From NCBI RefSeq assembly GCF_000203815.1, contig NW_004457713.1, forward strand, positions 201,358 through 265,357: 64,000 nucleotides of DNA, in the 5' to 3' direction. This DNA comes from Cavenderia fasciculata. Taxonomy: Eukaryota > Evosea > Eumycetozoa > Acytosteliales > Cavenderiaceae. The translations under genes were made by a program, and so were the position numbers. The notes beneath the pieces were generated by a model, which saw nothing but the letters and a program-made list of their open reading frames with translations, was not told where the DNA came from and did not search any database. Shown one piece after another: positions 46,863 to 57,283 of the stretch (its first letter is position 1; every line of letters begins with the position of its first letter).

Positions 46863-46934
46863 AAATTTGTCTAGTAAAAAAGTGTGTCAGCTGATGATGT
46901 TCATTTTCATATTCTCTTTTTCTCACAAAAGATA

Positions 46935-48821
46935 ATGTCTATTTTAAAGTTATCTAATTTATTACTATTAAATATCATAAAAGAGACTGACAGTAATATA
47001 GATATAATATGTTTATTGTTAACTTGTAAACAGTTTTATCATAGTAGTAGTTTAAAAAGATTGATCAGATTTAAAGGAATAAGAGTTATCGATGATAAAG
47101 GAAAGATATCAAAAAAGTTTTTAGCAACAGTTTTTAGATTCAACATCAACTCTTTTAAAGATATATTAAAGAATAGTATACCAGATCAACAAGTTTTATT
47201 ACTTGTCGATCATGAAAACTATCCATATTGGATACACCCTTACATCTTTGCACCAGTAGAAGAAGAAGAGAATAGAGTAGATAAAAGAAACATTACAACT
47301 GCCTTGTTGGGGGATTATGAACCTACATTGATCAATTCAATCTACAAGATACCATCAATCGAGACATTATACATCGACCCACACGACCACGATGGTACAT
47401 TGGATCTAGGATCAATCTCACTGCTACCGAATCTAGAACGTCTTTCAATTTGTTCAAACTCTTTTAAACTTGGTCAACACTCGTCACTCAAATCACTTAC
47501 TCTTGACGTCTATAATATATACTCTCAAAGACCCTATCTATCCTCTTTGGGACTAAAATTCATATCATTGACAGAGCTTACAATCAAGAGTGCTTTTGTA
47601 CTTGGGTTTGAATCAAGTCTATTACCACGTAACCTTACATCTCTCAGTTTAAAACTGTTAGATATGCCACCAAGAGATATGTTCAATTCTTTGACATCAC
47701 TCACTTCGCTCGAGATTGACTTTGAAAGGATAGAATTATTAATAGAGGAGGATCAAGAAGAAGAACGACCTCATCAGTTCCTAGATTTCAATAATCTACA
47801 TTGTCTAAAAACACTCCTTTTGGATGATTTCAAATACGCCATAGAGGTTAGTGTACCTCCTTCACTCCAATATCTTAGACTTTGGTCAAATCATATTCAT
47901 ATCGCACCTCCATCTACATCACTTCCAATGTTGGAGAAATTATATGTTTTGGAAAATGGATTGGTTGGTGGTAGAATTAATCCATTATCATATCCATCTC
48001 TCAAGAAACTAGGTATTTTCGAATGCGATAATACAATTCCATCCAATTTAATTCCATCAACTTTGGAAAAACTTAAAATACATAAATTAACTCTGGCAGA
48101 TGATATTATACTTGATCAAGTTGTATTCCCACCATCACTCACTAGTCTATCCATATTTGGAGATAATGAGCCTGTACCAAACAATTTACCAGCATCACTC
48201 ATCAAATTAAAGCAGAATGTCCAAAAAGCTCCAACCGTCCCACTACCTAATCATTTAAAAAAACTGGTTTTAGGTTTAGAGTTTAGAAAAGATATCAATC
48301 TTTTAAAAGAAGATTTTATCCTTCTATCCCCATATCCACCTAATCTAGAAACTTTCAACATCATTGAATCGACTGGCTCTTTAAAGATTGGTATTCCACC
48401 AACCATCAAATACCTATCGCTAACATTGTCCCCAAACCCTAGAGAAAGTTCAAATTGTATTGCAACCCATTCAATCAGTTCTAGAATACCCAAACCAATC
48501 GACGACGATCAAACACAACAACAACTATGGCTACCACCAAATACTACACATCTAACATGTCAACTAAACCATACATGGCATCACTCAAAATGGGCTTTTA
48601 GATTAGATAAAGTTATCAATCACACCAATGTTAGATATTTATCAATCACTATTCAAGATAATTATGATTTACAATTTTCAATTCAAAGATTAGACCCAGA
48701 TAATAGAAATGTATTGGTATTGGAAACACAATCACTGACTGGTGGAATCATCACTCAGCTGAAAAGAAAGAATAATATTGATCAACAACAACAACTATAT
48801 TCCTATTTATTTACATTATGA
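46935..48821 (+). CDS. F-box/LRR-like protein, array copy 4, C-terminus altered
   Basis: Intronless, 628 residues from the ATG at 46935 (MSILKLSNL). The most divergent member: the LRR core has its own sequence (FVLGFESSLLPRNLTSLSL), but the FRLDKVINHTNVRYLSI and FSIQRLDPDNRNVLVLE blocks remain. It stops at LYSYLFTL. The DNA just after the stop still encodes the family tail (YLHY ... NWSFVK) in a shifted frame, so a small indel in the last about 20 codons replaced the normal C-terminus. Probably still functional. Confidence 0.75.
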   Translation: MSILKLSNLLLLNIIKETDSNIDIICLLLTCKQFYHSSSLKRLIRFKGIRVIDDKGKISKKFLATVFRFNINSFKDILKNSIPDQQVLLLVDHENYPYWIHPYIFAPVEEEENRVDKRNITTALLGDYEPTLINSIYKIPSIETLYIDPHDHDGTLDLGSISLLPNLERLSICSNSFKLGQHSSLKSLTLDVYNIYSQRPYLSSLGLKFISLTELTIKSAFVLGFESSLLPRNLTSLSLKLLDMPPRDMFNSLTSLTSLEIDFERIELLIEEDQEEERPHQFLDFNNLHCLKTLLLDDFKYAIEVSVPPSLQYLRLWSNHIHIAPPSTSLPMLEKLYVLENGLVGGRINPLSYPSLKKLGIFECDNTIPSNLIPSTLEKLKIHKLTLADDIILDQVVFPPSLTSLSIFGDNEPVPNNLPASLIKLKQNVQKAPTVPLPNHLKKLVLGLEFRKDINLLKEDFILLSPYPPNLETFNIIESTGSLKIGIPPTIKYLSLTLSPNPRESSNCIATHSISSRIPKPIDDDQTQQQLWLPPNTTHLTCQLNHTWHHSKWAFRLDKVINHTNVRYLSITIQDNYDLQFSIQRLDPDNRNVLVLETQSLTGGIITQLKRKNNIDQQQQLYSYLFTL

Positions 48822-48960
48822 TTCAAACTGTCCATTTGTATATAACTGGAGTTTTGTAAAAAAAAAAAAAATTAAAACTATAAAGTTTTAAAAAAAGAAA
48901 ATAAAATTTAAAACTCAATACACATGATCATTCATACATTTTCCTTTTTCAATCACAAAG

Positions 48961-50911
48961 ATGTCTACTCTATTATCTCTATCTAATTTATTACTATCAC
49001 AAATCATATTAGAGATTGATGATAATGTAGATATAATATGTTTACTGTTAACTTGTAAAAAGTTGTATCAAAATGGTAGTAGTTTAAAAAGATCGATTAG
49101 ATTTAAAGGAATAGGTCCTATCGATACTGACAATGGAGGTATATCATTAAAGTTTATAGAAACAGTTAATCAATTCAACCTATTATCATTTAAAGATATA
49201 TTAGATAATAGTATATCAAATCAACATGTAATACTTTCAAAAGATAAAGAAGATGAAGAGTATCCATTATGGATAAAAGATTACACAGAAAATAGAATAG
49301 ATAAGAGTATTAACATTACAACAGTATTGGTGAATGAATATGAACCTAAAGTATTAGATTCTAATCTACTCTACAAGATACCATCAATCGAGACATTATT
49401 CATCTACCATAGTAGAATAGATCTTGGGTCAATCTCATTGTTACCTAATCTTCAAAGACTATCAGTTCAAGGAAATTCATTAACCAACTTGGTCCACACT
49501 CGTCATTAAAGTCACTTTCTCTAGAAATCATCAACAATAATTATTCTACAAGTGAATTGGCTCTCGAGCAATATGTATCATTGACAGAGTTGACATTAAA
49601 CAATTTACGTTCGATTGGACCTGGTGTCTTGCCAAGCAGTCTGACATCACTCACTTTGACATTGTTGGAGTTCCCACAAAGAGATACATTCATTTCATTA
49701 ACATCGTTGGTGCACCTCGATATTCATGTGGGAAAGAGACTACTGGCTAAACAAGAGGAGGAAGAGAAACTATTCATCGATCTATCAAGTCTAAGCAATC
49801 TAAAGAGACTTGAGTATAGTGAATATTGGCACCAAAAATTTGGTATCATTTTCGAGATTTGTTTACCTCCTTCAATCGTCATTCTATCCTTTTATTCCAA
49901 AAATATACAAATAGCACAACAACAACAACAACAACAACAACAATGTACAACAACTACTATAATGCCTGTATTAGAAAAACTATATCTTTTTGAAAGTTTA
50001 TTAACTGGTGGTAAAATCAATCTCCTTTCACAATGTCCATCACTAAAGAAACTTTGTATTTATGATTGCCAAAATACTATTCCATCCAATCTACTCCCAC
50101 CTACTTTGGAAAAGTTATCAATCCATAATAGCTCATCCAATGATATCAATTTGTATACCCACCATCACTCACTCATCTATCTATTATTGGAGACTCCTAT
50201 GACGAGTCTGTTCCATTACCTGAATCACTTGTCAAATTAAAGGGTGAACTCACCACATCTTTTCTTTCCTCAAGACCTTTTGCTCGTCATGGTCAATTAA
50301 AAAAATTGGTTTGGATTTATGGATACGGTGGTCAAGGTGATGATTTGGACTTGTCACAGTCCAATCTTGAAACGATCGATCTCTCTGACATGCACGGATT
50401 TTTTACAGTAACCATACCACCAAGTACCAAATATCTAACAATATACTTGATTCAAAAACAACAAGATATTCCAATCTTTTCAATCTCGGATAGAATAACC
50501 GTACCCAAAAAAAAACAAATTCAATCACAACAACAACAACAGGAACAATGGTTACCAATCAGCACAACTCATCTAACTTGTAGCATGTCTTGTACTCAAT
50601 CAAAATGGTCATTTAGATTAGATGAAATAATCAATCATACCAATGTTAGATATTTGTCTTTTTCAATGTCCAGAAACACTACCTTTTTACAATTTTCAAT
50701 TCAAAGATTAGACAGTGACAATACGAATGTATTGGTTTTGGAAAGACGATCACTTCTAGGTGGAATCATCACTCAGAAAAGAAAAGAAAATTCAAATACA
50801 AATATTAATCTACAACAACAACAACAATATTCTCCTTTTTGTTTACATTTTAATGATTATAATTCAAGTTCTCCATTTGAATTTAGTTGGAGTTTTGTCA
50901 AAGACAAATAA
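48961..50911 (+). pseudogene. F-box/LRR-like gene, array copy 5, frameshifted
   Basis: Starts with an intact F-box (MSTLLSLSNLLLSQII ... CLLLTCKKLYQ). Compared with copy 6, one A is lost near 49482 and seven bases are lost near 50150, so coding similarity moves through three frames: 48961-49509, 49557-50240 and 50306-50911. The 3' end is well preserved (FRLDEIINHTNVRYLSFS). Two small lesions and otherwise close similarity to copy 6 suggest recent inactivation. Only an F-box plus partial LRR protein could be made. Confidence 0.8.
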
Positions 50912-51014
50912 CTATTGTAAAAAACAAATAATAAAAATAAATTCAGAAATAATATAAAACAATGACCTGACCTGTCCCTTCATTTGTTCATTTTCATTTC
51001 TCATCACAAAGATA

Positions 51015-52958
51015 ATGTCTATTTTAAAGTTATCTAATTTATTACTATTAAATATTATATCAGAGATTGATGATAATGTAGATATAATATGTTTATTGTT
51101 AACTTGTAAAAAGTTGTATCATCATAATAGTAATAGTTCGATCTTTTTATATCAAAATAGTAGTAGGTTAAAAAGATCGATACAGTTTAAAGGAATAGAA
51201 CCTATCGATATTGATAAAGGAGATATATCATTAAAGTTTATAGAAACAGTTAATCAATTCAACTTATTATCATTTAAAGATATATTAGAGAATAGTATAT
51301 CAAATCAACATGTAATACTTGTAAAAGAAGATGATAAAGAAGAAGAGGACTATCCATTATGGATACAAGATCGTATCTATTACACAAATAATAGAGTAGA
51401 TAAAAGTAGTAGCATTACAACAGCTTGGGTGGAAGAATATAAACCTAAATCATTAGATTCTAATCTACTCTACAAGATACCATCAATCGAGACACTATTC
51501 ATCTACCATAGTAGAGTAGATCTTGGATCAATCTCATTGTTACCCAATCTTCAAAGACTATCGGTTCGAGGAAATACATTAAACCAACTTGGTCCACACT
51601 CGTCACTCAAATCACTTACTCTAGATATCTACGCTAGTTACACTGCAAGAGAATTGGCACTTGATCAATTTGTATCATTGACAGAGTTGACATTAAATGG
51701 TTACAGTGTGTCTGGTATAGGACCAGGTGTCTTGCCAAGCAGTCTAACGTCACTTACTTTGACACTGACAGGGTTTCCCCCAAGAGATACATTCATTGCA
51801 TTAACCTCGCTTGTGTACCTCGAAATTCATGTGGAAGGAGATGAACAAGAAGAGGAAGAGAAACTATTCATCGATCTCGAAACTCTAAACAATCTAAAGA
51901 CATTTGATTATAATGAAAATTGGTACGAAAAAGATTGTATCATCGAGATTAGTGTACCTCCCTCAATCGTCATTCTCTATCTTTGGTCTGAAAATGTACA
52001 AATAGCACAACAACAATGTACAACTATAATGCCTGTATTGGAGAAACTATATCTTTTAGAAAGTTTATTAACTGGTGGTAAAATCAATCTCCAATTACAA
52101 TGTCCATCACTAAAGAAACTTTGTATTTATGATTGCCAAAATACGATTCCATCCAATCTAATCCCACCTACTTTGGAAAAGTTATCAATTCACAACAACT
52201 CATCAAATGATATACTCGACCAATTTGTATACCCACCATCACTCACTCATCTATCTATTATTGGAGACTCTTGCGACCAGTATGCTAAATCGTTGTCTGG
52301 ATCACTTGTCAAATTAAAGAGTGCGCTCACCACATCTTTTCTTTCTTCACCATCATTTACTCGACATGATCAATTAAAAAAATTGGTTTGGATTTATGGA
52401 TACGGTGGTCAAGGTGATGATTTGGACTTGTCACAATCCAATCTTGAAACGATCGATCTCACTTATATGCAAGGCTTTTTAACCGTCTCCATACCACCAA
52501 GTACAAAATACCTAACAATATTCTTGCTTCAAAAACATCAACCAGACATTCCAATCTTTTCAATCTTGGATAGAATTACCAAACCCAAAGAAGATCAATC
52601 ACAACAACAACAGGAACAATGGTTACCAATCAATACAACACATCTAACTTGTGAAATGTCTTGTTCACAAGCAAAATGGTCATTTAGATTAGATGAAATA
52701 ATCAATCATACCAATATTAGATATTTATCTTTTTCAATGGCCAACACTACCTTTTTACAATTTTCAATTCAAAGATTAGACAGTGACAATACGAATGTAT
52801 TGGTGTTGGAAAGACAATCACTTCTAGGTGGAATTATCACTCAGAAAAGTAAAACAAACCTCCAACAACAGGATGTTCCCATTTATTTAAATTTTGATAA
52901 CAGAGCTGTTAATTGGAGTTTTAATACTTTAAATGCCAAAATCATTTCAAATAAATAA
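51015..52958 (+). CDS. F-box/LRR-like protein, array copy 6
   Basis: Intronless, 647 residues (MSILKLSNLLLLNIISEID). F-box, then an extended LRR-like core (NQLGPHSSLKSLTLDIYASY, LPSSLTSLTLTLTGFPPRD, PPSLTHLSIIGDSCDQYAKS) and the C-terminal FRLDEIINHTNIRYLSF module. It is the closest relative of broken copy 5, so the two arose by the latest duplication in the array. It lacks the long C-terminal Gln run. Confidence 0.8.
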   Translation: MSILKLSNLLLLNIISEIDDNVDIICLLLTCKKLYHHNSNSSIFLYQNSSRLKRSIQFKGIEPIDIDKGDISLKFIETVNQFNLLSFKDILENSISNQHVILVKEDDKEEEDYPLWIQDRIYYTNNRVDKSSSITTAWVEEYKPKSLDSNLLYKIPSIETLFIYHSRVDLGSISLLPNLQRLSVRGNTLNQLGPHSSLKSLTLDIYASYTARELALDQFVSLTELTLNGYSVSGIGPGVLPSSLTSLTLTLTGFPPRDTFIALTSLVYLEIHVEGDEQEEEEKLFIDLETLNNLKTFDYNENWYEKDCIIEISVPPSIVILYLWSENVQIAQQQCTTIMPVLEKLYLLESLLTGGKINLQLQCPSLKKLCIYDCQNTIPSNLIPPTLEKLSIHNNSSNDILDQFVYPPSLTHLSIIGDSCDQYAKSLSGSLVKLKSALTTSFLSSPSFTRHDQLKKLVWIYGYGGQGDDLDLSQSNLETIDLTYMQGFLTVSIPPSTKYLTIFLLQKHQPDIPIFSILDRITKPKEDQSQQQQEQWLPINTTHLTCEMSCSQAKWSFRLDEIINHTNIRYLSFSMANTTFLQFSIQRLDSDNTNVLVLERQSLLGGIITQKSKTNLQQQDVPIYLNFDNRAVNWSFNTLNAKIISNK

Positions 52959-53029
52959 AAAACATTTTCTTGTTGCATCAAAAGAAAAAGTACACCCATC
53001 TCTCTATTTCATTTTCATATTTCACAAAG

Positions 53030-53105
53030 ATGTCACTATTATCTCTATCTCATTTATTACTATTACATATCAGAGATTAAGTATGTTTATTATTAACTTC
53101 GTAGT
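53030..53105 (+). pseudogene. F-box 5' fragment (array relic)
   Basis: About 75 bases match the start of the family (MSLLSLSHLLLLHI, then CLLLTS-like), with a deletion that removes the middle of the F-box and brings in a stop. Nothing further of the gene follows. It marks an eighth position in the array, now almost gone. Confidence 0.65.
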
Positions 53106-53358
53106 TTATCTCACAGTTGTTTGTCTCCTTGTTGGTTTGGAATTTTTCTATTAATTCTTCGATCTCTGCTCGAAACCAGTTTCCTCTTGACAATAGAACA
53201 CCACATCCTATCAAGAACCAATCAAATTGAAGAGGGAAAATGACCACCTTTTCATTCCCTCGCACTTCATCTTTATTTATGGATTCAAGAGCCTTCCATA
53301 ATAGTTTTTTTAAATAAAGAGGAAGGGAATGAAACTTGTCCCATTTTGTAATTTTGTA
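53077..53358 (-). pseudogene. Unrecognised coding fragment
   Basis: An open minus-strand frame of about 94 residues without a convincing start, containing WDKFHSLPLYLKKLLWKAL and GNEKVVIFPLQFDWFLIGCG, then WFRAEIEELIEKFQTNKE. The composition is protein-like, not low complexity, so it looks like a piece of a real gene inserted between array copies. I cannot name the family. It overlaps the end of the F-box relic on the opposite strand. Confidence 0.4.
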
Positions 53359-53443
53359 AGTAAATAAATATGAAAAAAAAAAAAGATAATCATTAAAAAA
53401 TGATCCTTAATCATTTTCATTTTTTTTTTAGCTCTTGCGCACA

Positions 53444-53764
53444 ATGATGATGTCTACAAGTATTTTAAAGTTATCTAATTTATTATTATTGCAAATCATA
53501 TCATCAATAGATAATGTAGATATAATATGTTTATTGTTAACTTGTAAACAGTTGTATCAAAATTGTGGTTTAAAAAGATCAATACAGTTTAAAGGAATAC
53601 ATTCACCTATCGATAGTAAAAAGAGACTCTCAGACGTGATATCACAACAGTTTAAAGCAACATCAACTAGATTCAACCTATTATCAAATAATGGCACAAA
53701 AAAAAACAAAAGAATTTTTTTGTCGTCACTAAAAATAGTTATGCTTTGGGATGACTGGAAATAG
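53444..53764 (+). pseudogene. F-box/LRR-like gene, array copy 7, 5' piece only
   Basis: About 106 residues. The F-box and the following block are intact (ILKLSNLLLLQIISSIDNVD, CLLLTCKQLY, KATSTRFNLLS). Where paralogues continue with FKDILENS, the sequence changes to unrelated Lys/Asn-rich residues and stops. The break lies just upstream of the fold-back element. It may yield an isolated F-box peptide or be dead. Confidence 0.7.
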
Positions 53765-53789
53765 CGTAAGACGTCTATAAAAACAGTGC

Positions 53790-54330
53790 AATATTGTAGT
53801 ATTTATGTTTTGATCAAAATTGACAATCCTGGCCAAATGTACTTGGAAGCAGACTAAAAAAAAATATTCAAAATTTATTGTACATGAAATCAAAAAATGT
53901 ATATTATAGTAAAGATGGTCTAATATAAGAGTATATAGCTTAGAATCTTTTATTTTATTATTTTTTCATATTCCGGATTCCTTTTATTTTACAATTATTA
54001 ATATAAATAAGAGTTAAATATTCAAGCCTATGAAAAATTACCTTAAAAGTATCTGAATCCGGATATGAAAAAAATATTAAAATAAATGATTCTGAGCTAT
54101 ATAGCCTTATAATATAATATTCATTTTTTGATTTCATCTACAATCAATTTGTAATAATAATCTTTTACTTTTTAACCAACCTATTTTTCTAATTTTTTAA
54201 TTTTAAAGCAATACATAAAACCAATTCAAGATCTTGAAAGAAATGATTTTAACCTATATATTCGTAAGCTACTCATTTTTTGGACCAGAAAACATATATT
54301 ACAGTTTACTGACAATGTTGATTCATCTAT
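53790..54330. mobile_element. Fold-back (MITE-like) element at the end of the F-box array
   Basis: The core arms 53877-53980 and 54055-54144 are inverted repeats: ATGAAATCAAAAAATG at 53884 pairs with CATTTTTTGATTTCAT at 54122, and TTTTTCATATTCCGGATTC pairs with GAATCCGGATATGAAAAA. The arms differ by an extra segment of about 15 bases in the left arm and scattered changes. Weaker complementarity seems to reach out to about 53800 and 54325, near CAGT-like ends, so the whole element may be about 540 bp. No transposase is present. It abuts truncated F-box copy 7. Outer borders are uncertain. Confidence 0.65.
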
Positions 54331-54417
54331 ACTTTTGATGAAAAAACAGCTTGGTGCAAAAAAAAAAAATTTCTTTCTTCAAAAGTATACATCGCAACTT
54401 GGCTTTATTGTTATTAA

Positions 54418-57240
54418 ATGAGTAAAAGAAAAGAAATAGAGAATGATAAAGATGATGAGCAGAGAGAGAAACAATATACAAAAGAAGAGTTGGAGAGATT
54501 GTATAAACAAGATTTGTACGAGATATGCTTAAAGAGAAAGATTGGAGTTGGAGAAGCAATCACAACTATAGATGACCTGATAAAGAGAATATTAGAACAA
54601 CAACAACAACAACAACAAGAGGAAGAGGAGATTACAACAACAACAATAGCAAATACAATAAATGATGATGATGATGATGATAAAACATTGGAGTATGGAT
54701 ATACACTACTACCATGGAGAATCATCAAGAGAATATTAGTGTTGGTATACAACGACTCAAACATTTGTACATGTGTCTACAGTGATAGATTAAAAGATCT
54801 TGTTTTGGAACGTGACGAGTATGCCTTGAAAAAAGGAGTTAGAACATTTACATACATACAAATGCAACCACAAATCAAACAACAATCACCTAGTCGACAA
54901 GATATGTGTCCTACTCATCAATACTACTACGATATGGGTTACACACCATCAATCAACTTTGGCAACACTAGTAACCAGAAAGACGACAGTAAAAGATGGA
55001 AACGAGAGTCATTGGCATTGGTATCAAAGAGAGTATTTGAGTTGGTGTCGACCACTCTCTACACTGACATTGTCATGCGACCGACCGAGGAAATGTGGAA
55101 TCATATCAACAACAAATATTGTATCGTCAAGAGACCTACCACTTTGACCGTCCTAGACAACCCTCATAGTACAAATTACCTAATGTCTGACGATCAAACC
55201 AAACCGTCGAGGGATCTATTCAGTCAAGTACAAAAGATCAACATCAAGGGAAAATACCTCACAAAAAGCGTTGACAAAATAATACCAAAACTCTTACCCA
55301 ACCTAACGAGTATTATACTGGATCGTAAAGTCAAACCACCTGTCGTCAATGCACTGCTCACCAGTTTTAACAACTTGACATCCATCACTCTTTCAAAGAC
55401 TTTTTTCTCAAACAAACATCTTTTTGGTGATGGTCCAAAGGTTAAATATGCAACATTACTCCAGCCTGGTACATCAATCACCAAGATCGTTCTTCCCACC
55501 CACTTTGATTGGAATACATTGGATGCTCGAGTCAAGATGAATCTTAGGGTCGTGTCGGTGCATCATCATTACGAAACGGGGTATCCCGAGCTCAAACAAG
55601 AAGATTTCCCTCAACTCGAGCACATCCACATTGAGGAAGGCGCCAAAAAGAAATCAAAGCAGCCCGTCGTACCAGAAACAGTTTGGAAATTCACACTCAT
55701 TGCAAATAATTACCGAAAACAGGGTACATGGTTTACCAATATGCCAGATGCGTCAGAAACTCACGATACTCAGGGTCCATGGCCAATTACCAATATGCCA
55801 CATGCCAAAGTGCTCAGATTTAAAGGTTACAAATATGCTCTTACAAAAAATCATCATATGAAGAATTACTTTGGCTTGGATCAATCAATCATTTCCAAAA
55901 TTATTGTATATTCACCAAACGATATTGTAGACAGTCAAGTCACTCGGTTTAAAGAAATTGGATTCCAATACACTGGTTCAACATTGAAAGGTCATTCTTT
56001 AAAAAAATTATCTTTTAAATTAATTGACAAAAATAATAATAATAGTAACAGTATTTTGGAGAGTAATAATAATAATAATAATAATAGTATATTGGATAGT
56101 AGTTATAATAATGGTAATTCAAGAATATTTCCAAATTATATAATACGTAAAATTATTGGAATGGTTTGGTATGCGAGAAATAGATGTACATGTATTTATG
56201 GAAAGGATTATTTGTATAGAATAGAACAACAAGGTTTGAAATCATTGGAGGACCAAGAAATGATCGAACAATATTTCCAAGTTAAAAATCAATGTGCAGT
56301 TCATTTTTCAACAACCAAACCATTTACACCACTCTATCACACAATGGTTGAGTCAAATAGATCAAGATTACAATTGACACTCATATCCAAAGATATATTT
56401 GAATATATCGCCTTCAACTTTTTCAACAATATCTCCTCCTCTTACATATATCCTCCTCGTAATAGTAAATACAGTGTATTGAAAACAATTCAATCCATTA
56501 CTTGTTTCAATGCCGAGCAACCACAAGTACAACCTGCAGATAGAAACAATGTCACAAGAATTATAGCTCCTTTGATTTCATATTGTGAATCTATTCCAAT
56601 GTTCCGTTCCTTGTCGGTACTAGATATGAGGGATACGGTATTTGCATATGGACATTGGAGAGCTAGCGAAGTTTTAAGACTTTGTTCGTCTTTAAATGGA
56701 CTACCAATCACCAAACTATACCTCTCTTCTATCCATAATGGTCCAGAGAACTACGCGGCTCTACCAAACAACGTCAAACAGTCTCTCCGATCAATCTCTG
56801 TCAATTTCTCTTTAAAGAAACCTTATCGCTTGGATGAATATCCAAACTTGACAAGCTTGGACATTACCGTTTCGTCCTTGGGATTTACATTATTCCAACT
56901 GCCAAACACAATCACAAAAATTATTTCAAAAAGAGAACGAACTATCGAATTCCTCCCTCTCAATACATCAGTTGCTACATTCAAGTTGTACGCTGATGGT
57001 AAGATCAACGACGACAAAAATCCTATTGACATTTTAAAACAACTTTCACCAATCAAACATGTCACAACAGCCATCGTGCAAATCAAATCACCACCATCCG
57101 AATCACGATTATCGTTTTTAAATGGACCAGACTTCAATCTATGTGCCAGTGTATCCAAACCACCTACTTGTTTTGAAGAGAAAGTTATTCAACTTGCAAT
57201 GTATTCAAATCTAATATTTAAAAGAAAATTAGAAAGTTAA
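54418..57240 (+). CDS. SAP/F-box-like and LRR-like protein with two modules
   Basis: Intronless, 940 residues. The N-terminus (LERLYKQDLYEICLKRKIGV ... LIKRILEQ) resembles a SAP hairpin, followed by Gln/Glu and Asp runs. Module 1 begins LLPWRIIKRILVLVYNDSN, with CTCVY and LALVSKRVFELVSTTLYTDI, then LRR-like strands. Module 2 (from about residue 560) begins IFPNYIIRKIIGMVWYARNR, with CTCIY and LTLISKDIFEYIAFNFFNNI, then LRR-like strands again. The shared C-T-C-[VI]-Y and [VI]SK-x-[VI]FE landmarks show an internal duplication. The single-module gene at 35.3 kb belongs to the same family. Possibly a ubiquitin-ligase adaptor; unproven. Confidence 0.7.
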   Translation: MSKRKEIENDKDDEQREKQYTKEELERLYKQDLYEICLKRKIGVGEAITTIDDLIKRILEQQQQQQQEEEEITTTTIANTINDDDDDDKTLEYGYTLLPWRIIKRILVLVYNDSNICTCVYSDRLKDLVLERDEYALKKGVRTFTYIQMQPQIKQQSPSRQDMCPTHQYYYDMGYTPSINFGNTSNQKDDSKRWKRESLALVSKRVFELVSTTLYTDIVMRPTEEMWNHINNKYCIVKRPTTLTVLDNPHSTNYLMSDDQTKPSRDLFSQVQKINIKGKYLTKSVDKIIPKLLPNLTSIILDRKVKPPVVNALLTSFNNLTSITLSKTFFSNKHLFGDGPKVKYATLLQPGTSITKIVLPTHFDWNTLDARVKMNLRVVSVHHHYETGYPELKQEDFPQLEHIHIEEGAKKKSKQPVVPETVWKFTLIANNYRKQGTWFTNMPDASETHDTQGPWPITNMPHAKVLRFKGYKYALTKNHHMKNYFGLDQSIISKIIVYSPNDIVDSQVTRFKEIGFQYTGSTLKGHSLKKLSFKLIDKNNNNSNSILESNNNNNNNSILDSSYNNGNSRIFPNYIIRKIIGMVWYARNRCTCIYGKDYLYRIEQQGLKSLEDQEMIEQYFQVKNQCAVHFSTTKPFTPLYHTMVESNRSRLQLTLISKDIFEYIAFNFFNNISSSYIYPPRNSKYSVLKTIQSITCFNAEQPQVQPADRNNVTRIIAPLISYCESIPMFRSLSVLDMRDTVFAYGHWRASEVLRLCSSLNGLPITKLYLSSIHNGPENYAALPNNVKQSLRSISVNFSLKKPYRLDEYPNLTSLDITVSSLGFTLFQLPNTITKIISKRERTIEFLPLNTSVATFKLYADGKINDDKNPIDILKQLSPIKHVTTAIVQIKSPPSESRLSFLNGPDFNLCASVSKPPTCFEEKVIQLAMYSNLIFKRKLES

Positions 57241-57283
57241 TAAATAAGTAAAAATGTAAACAATAAATTAATCAATAAAAAGC

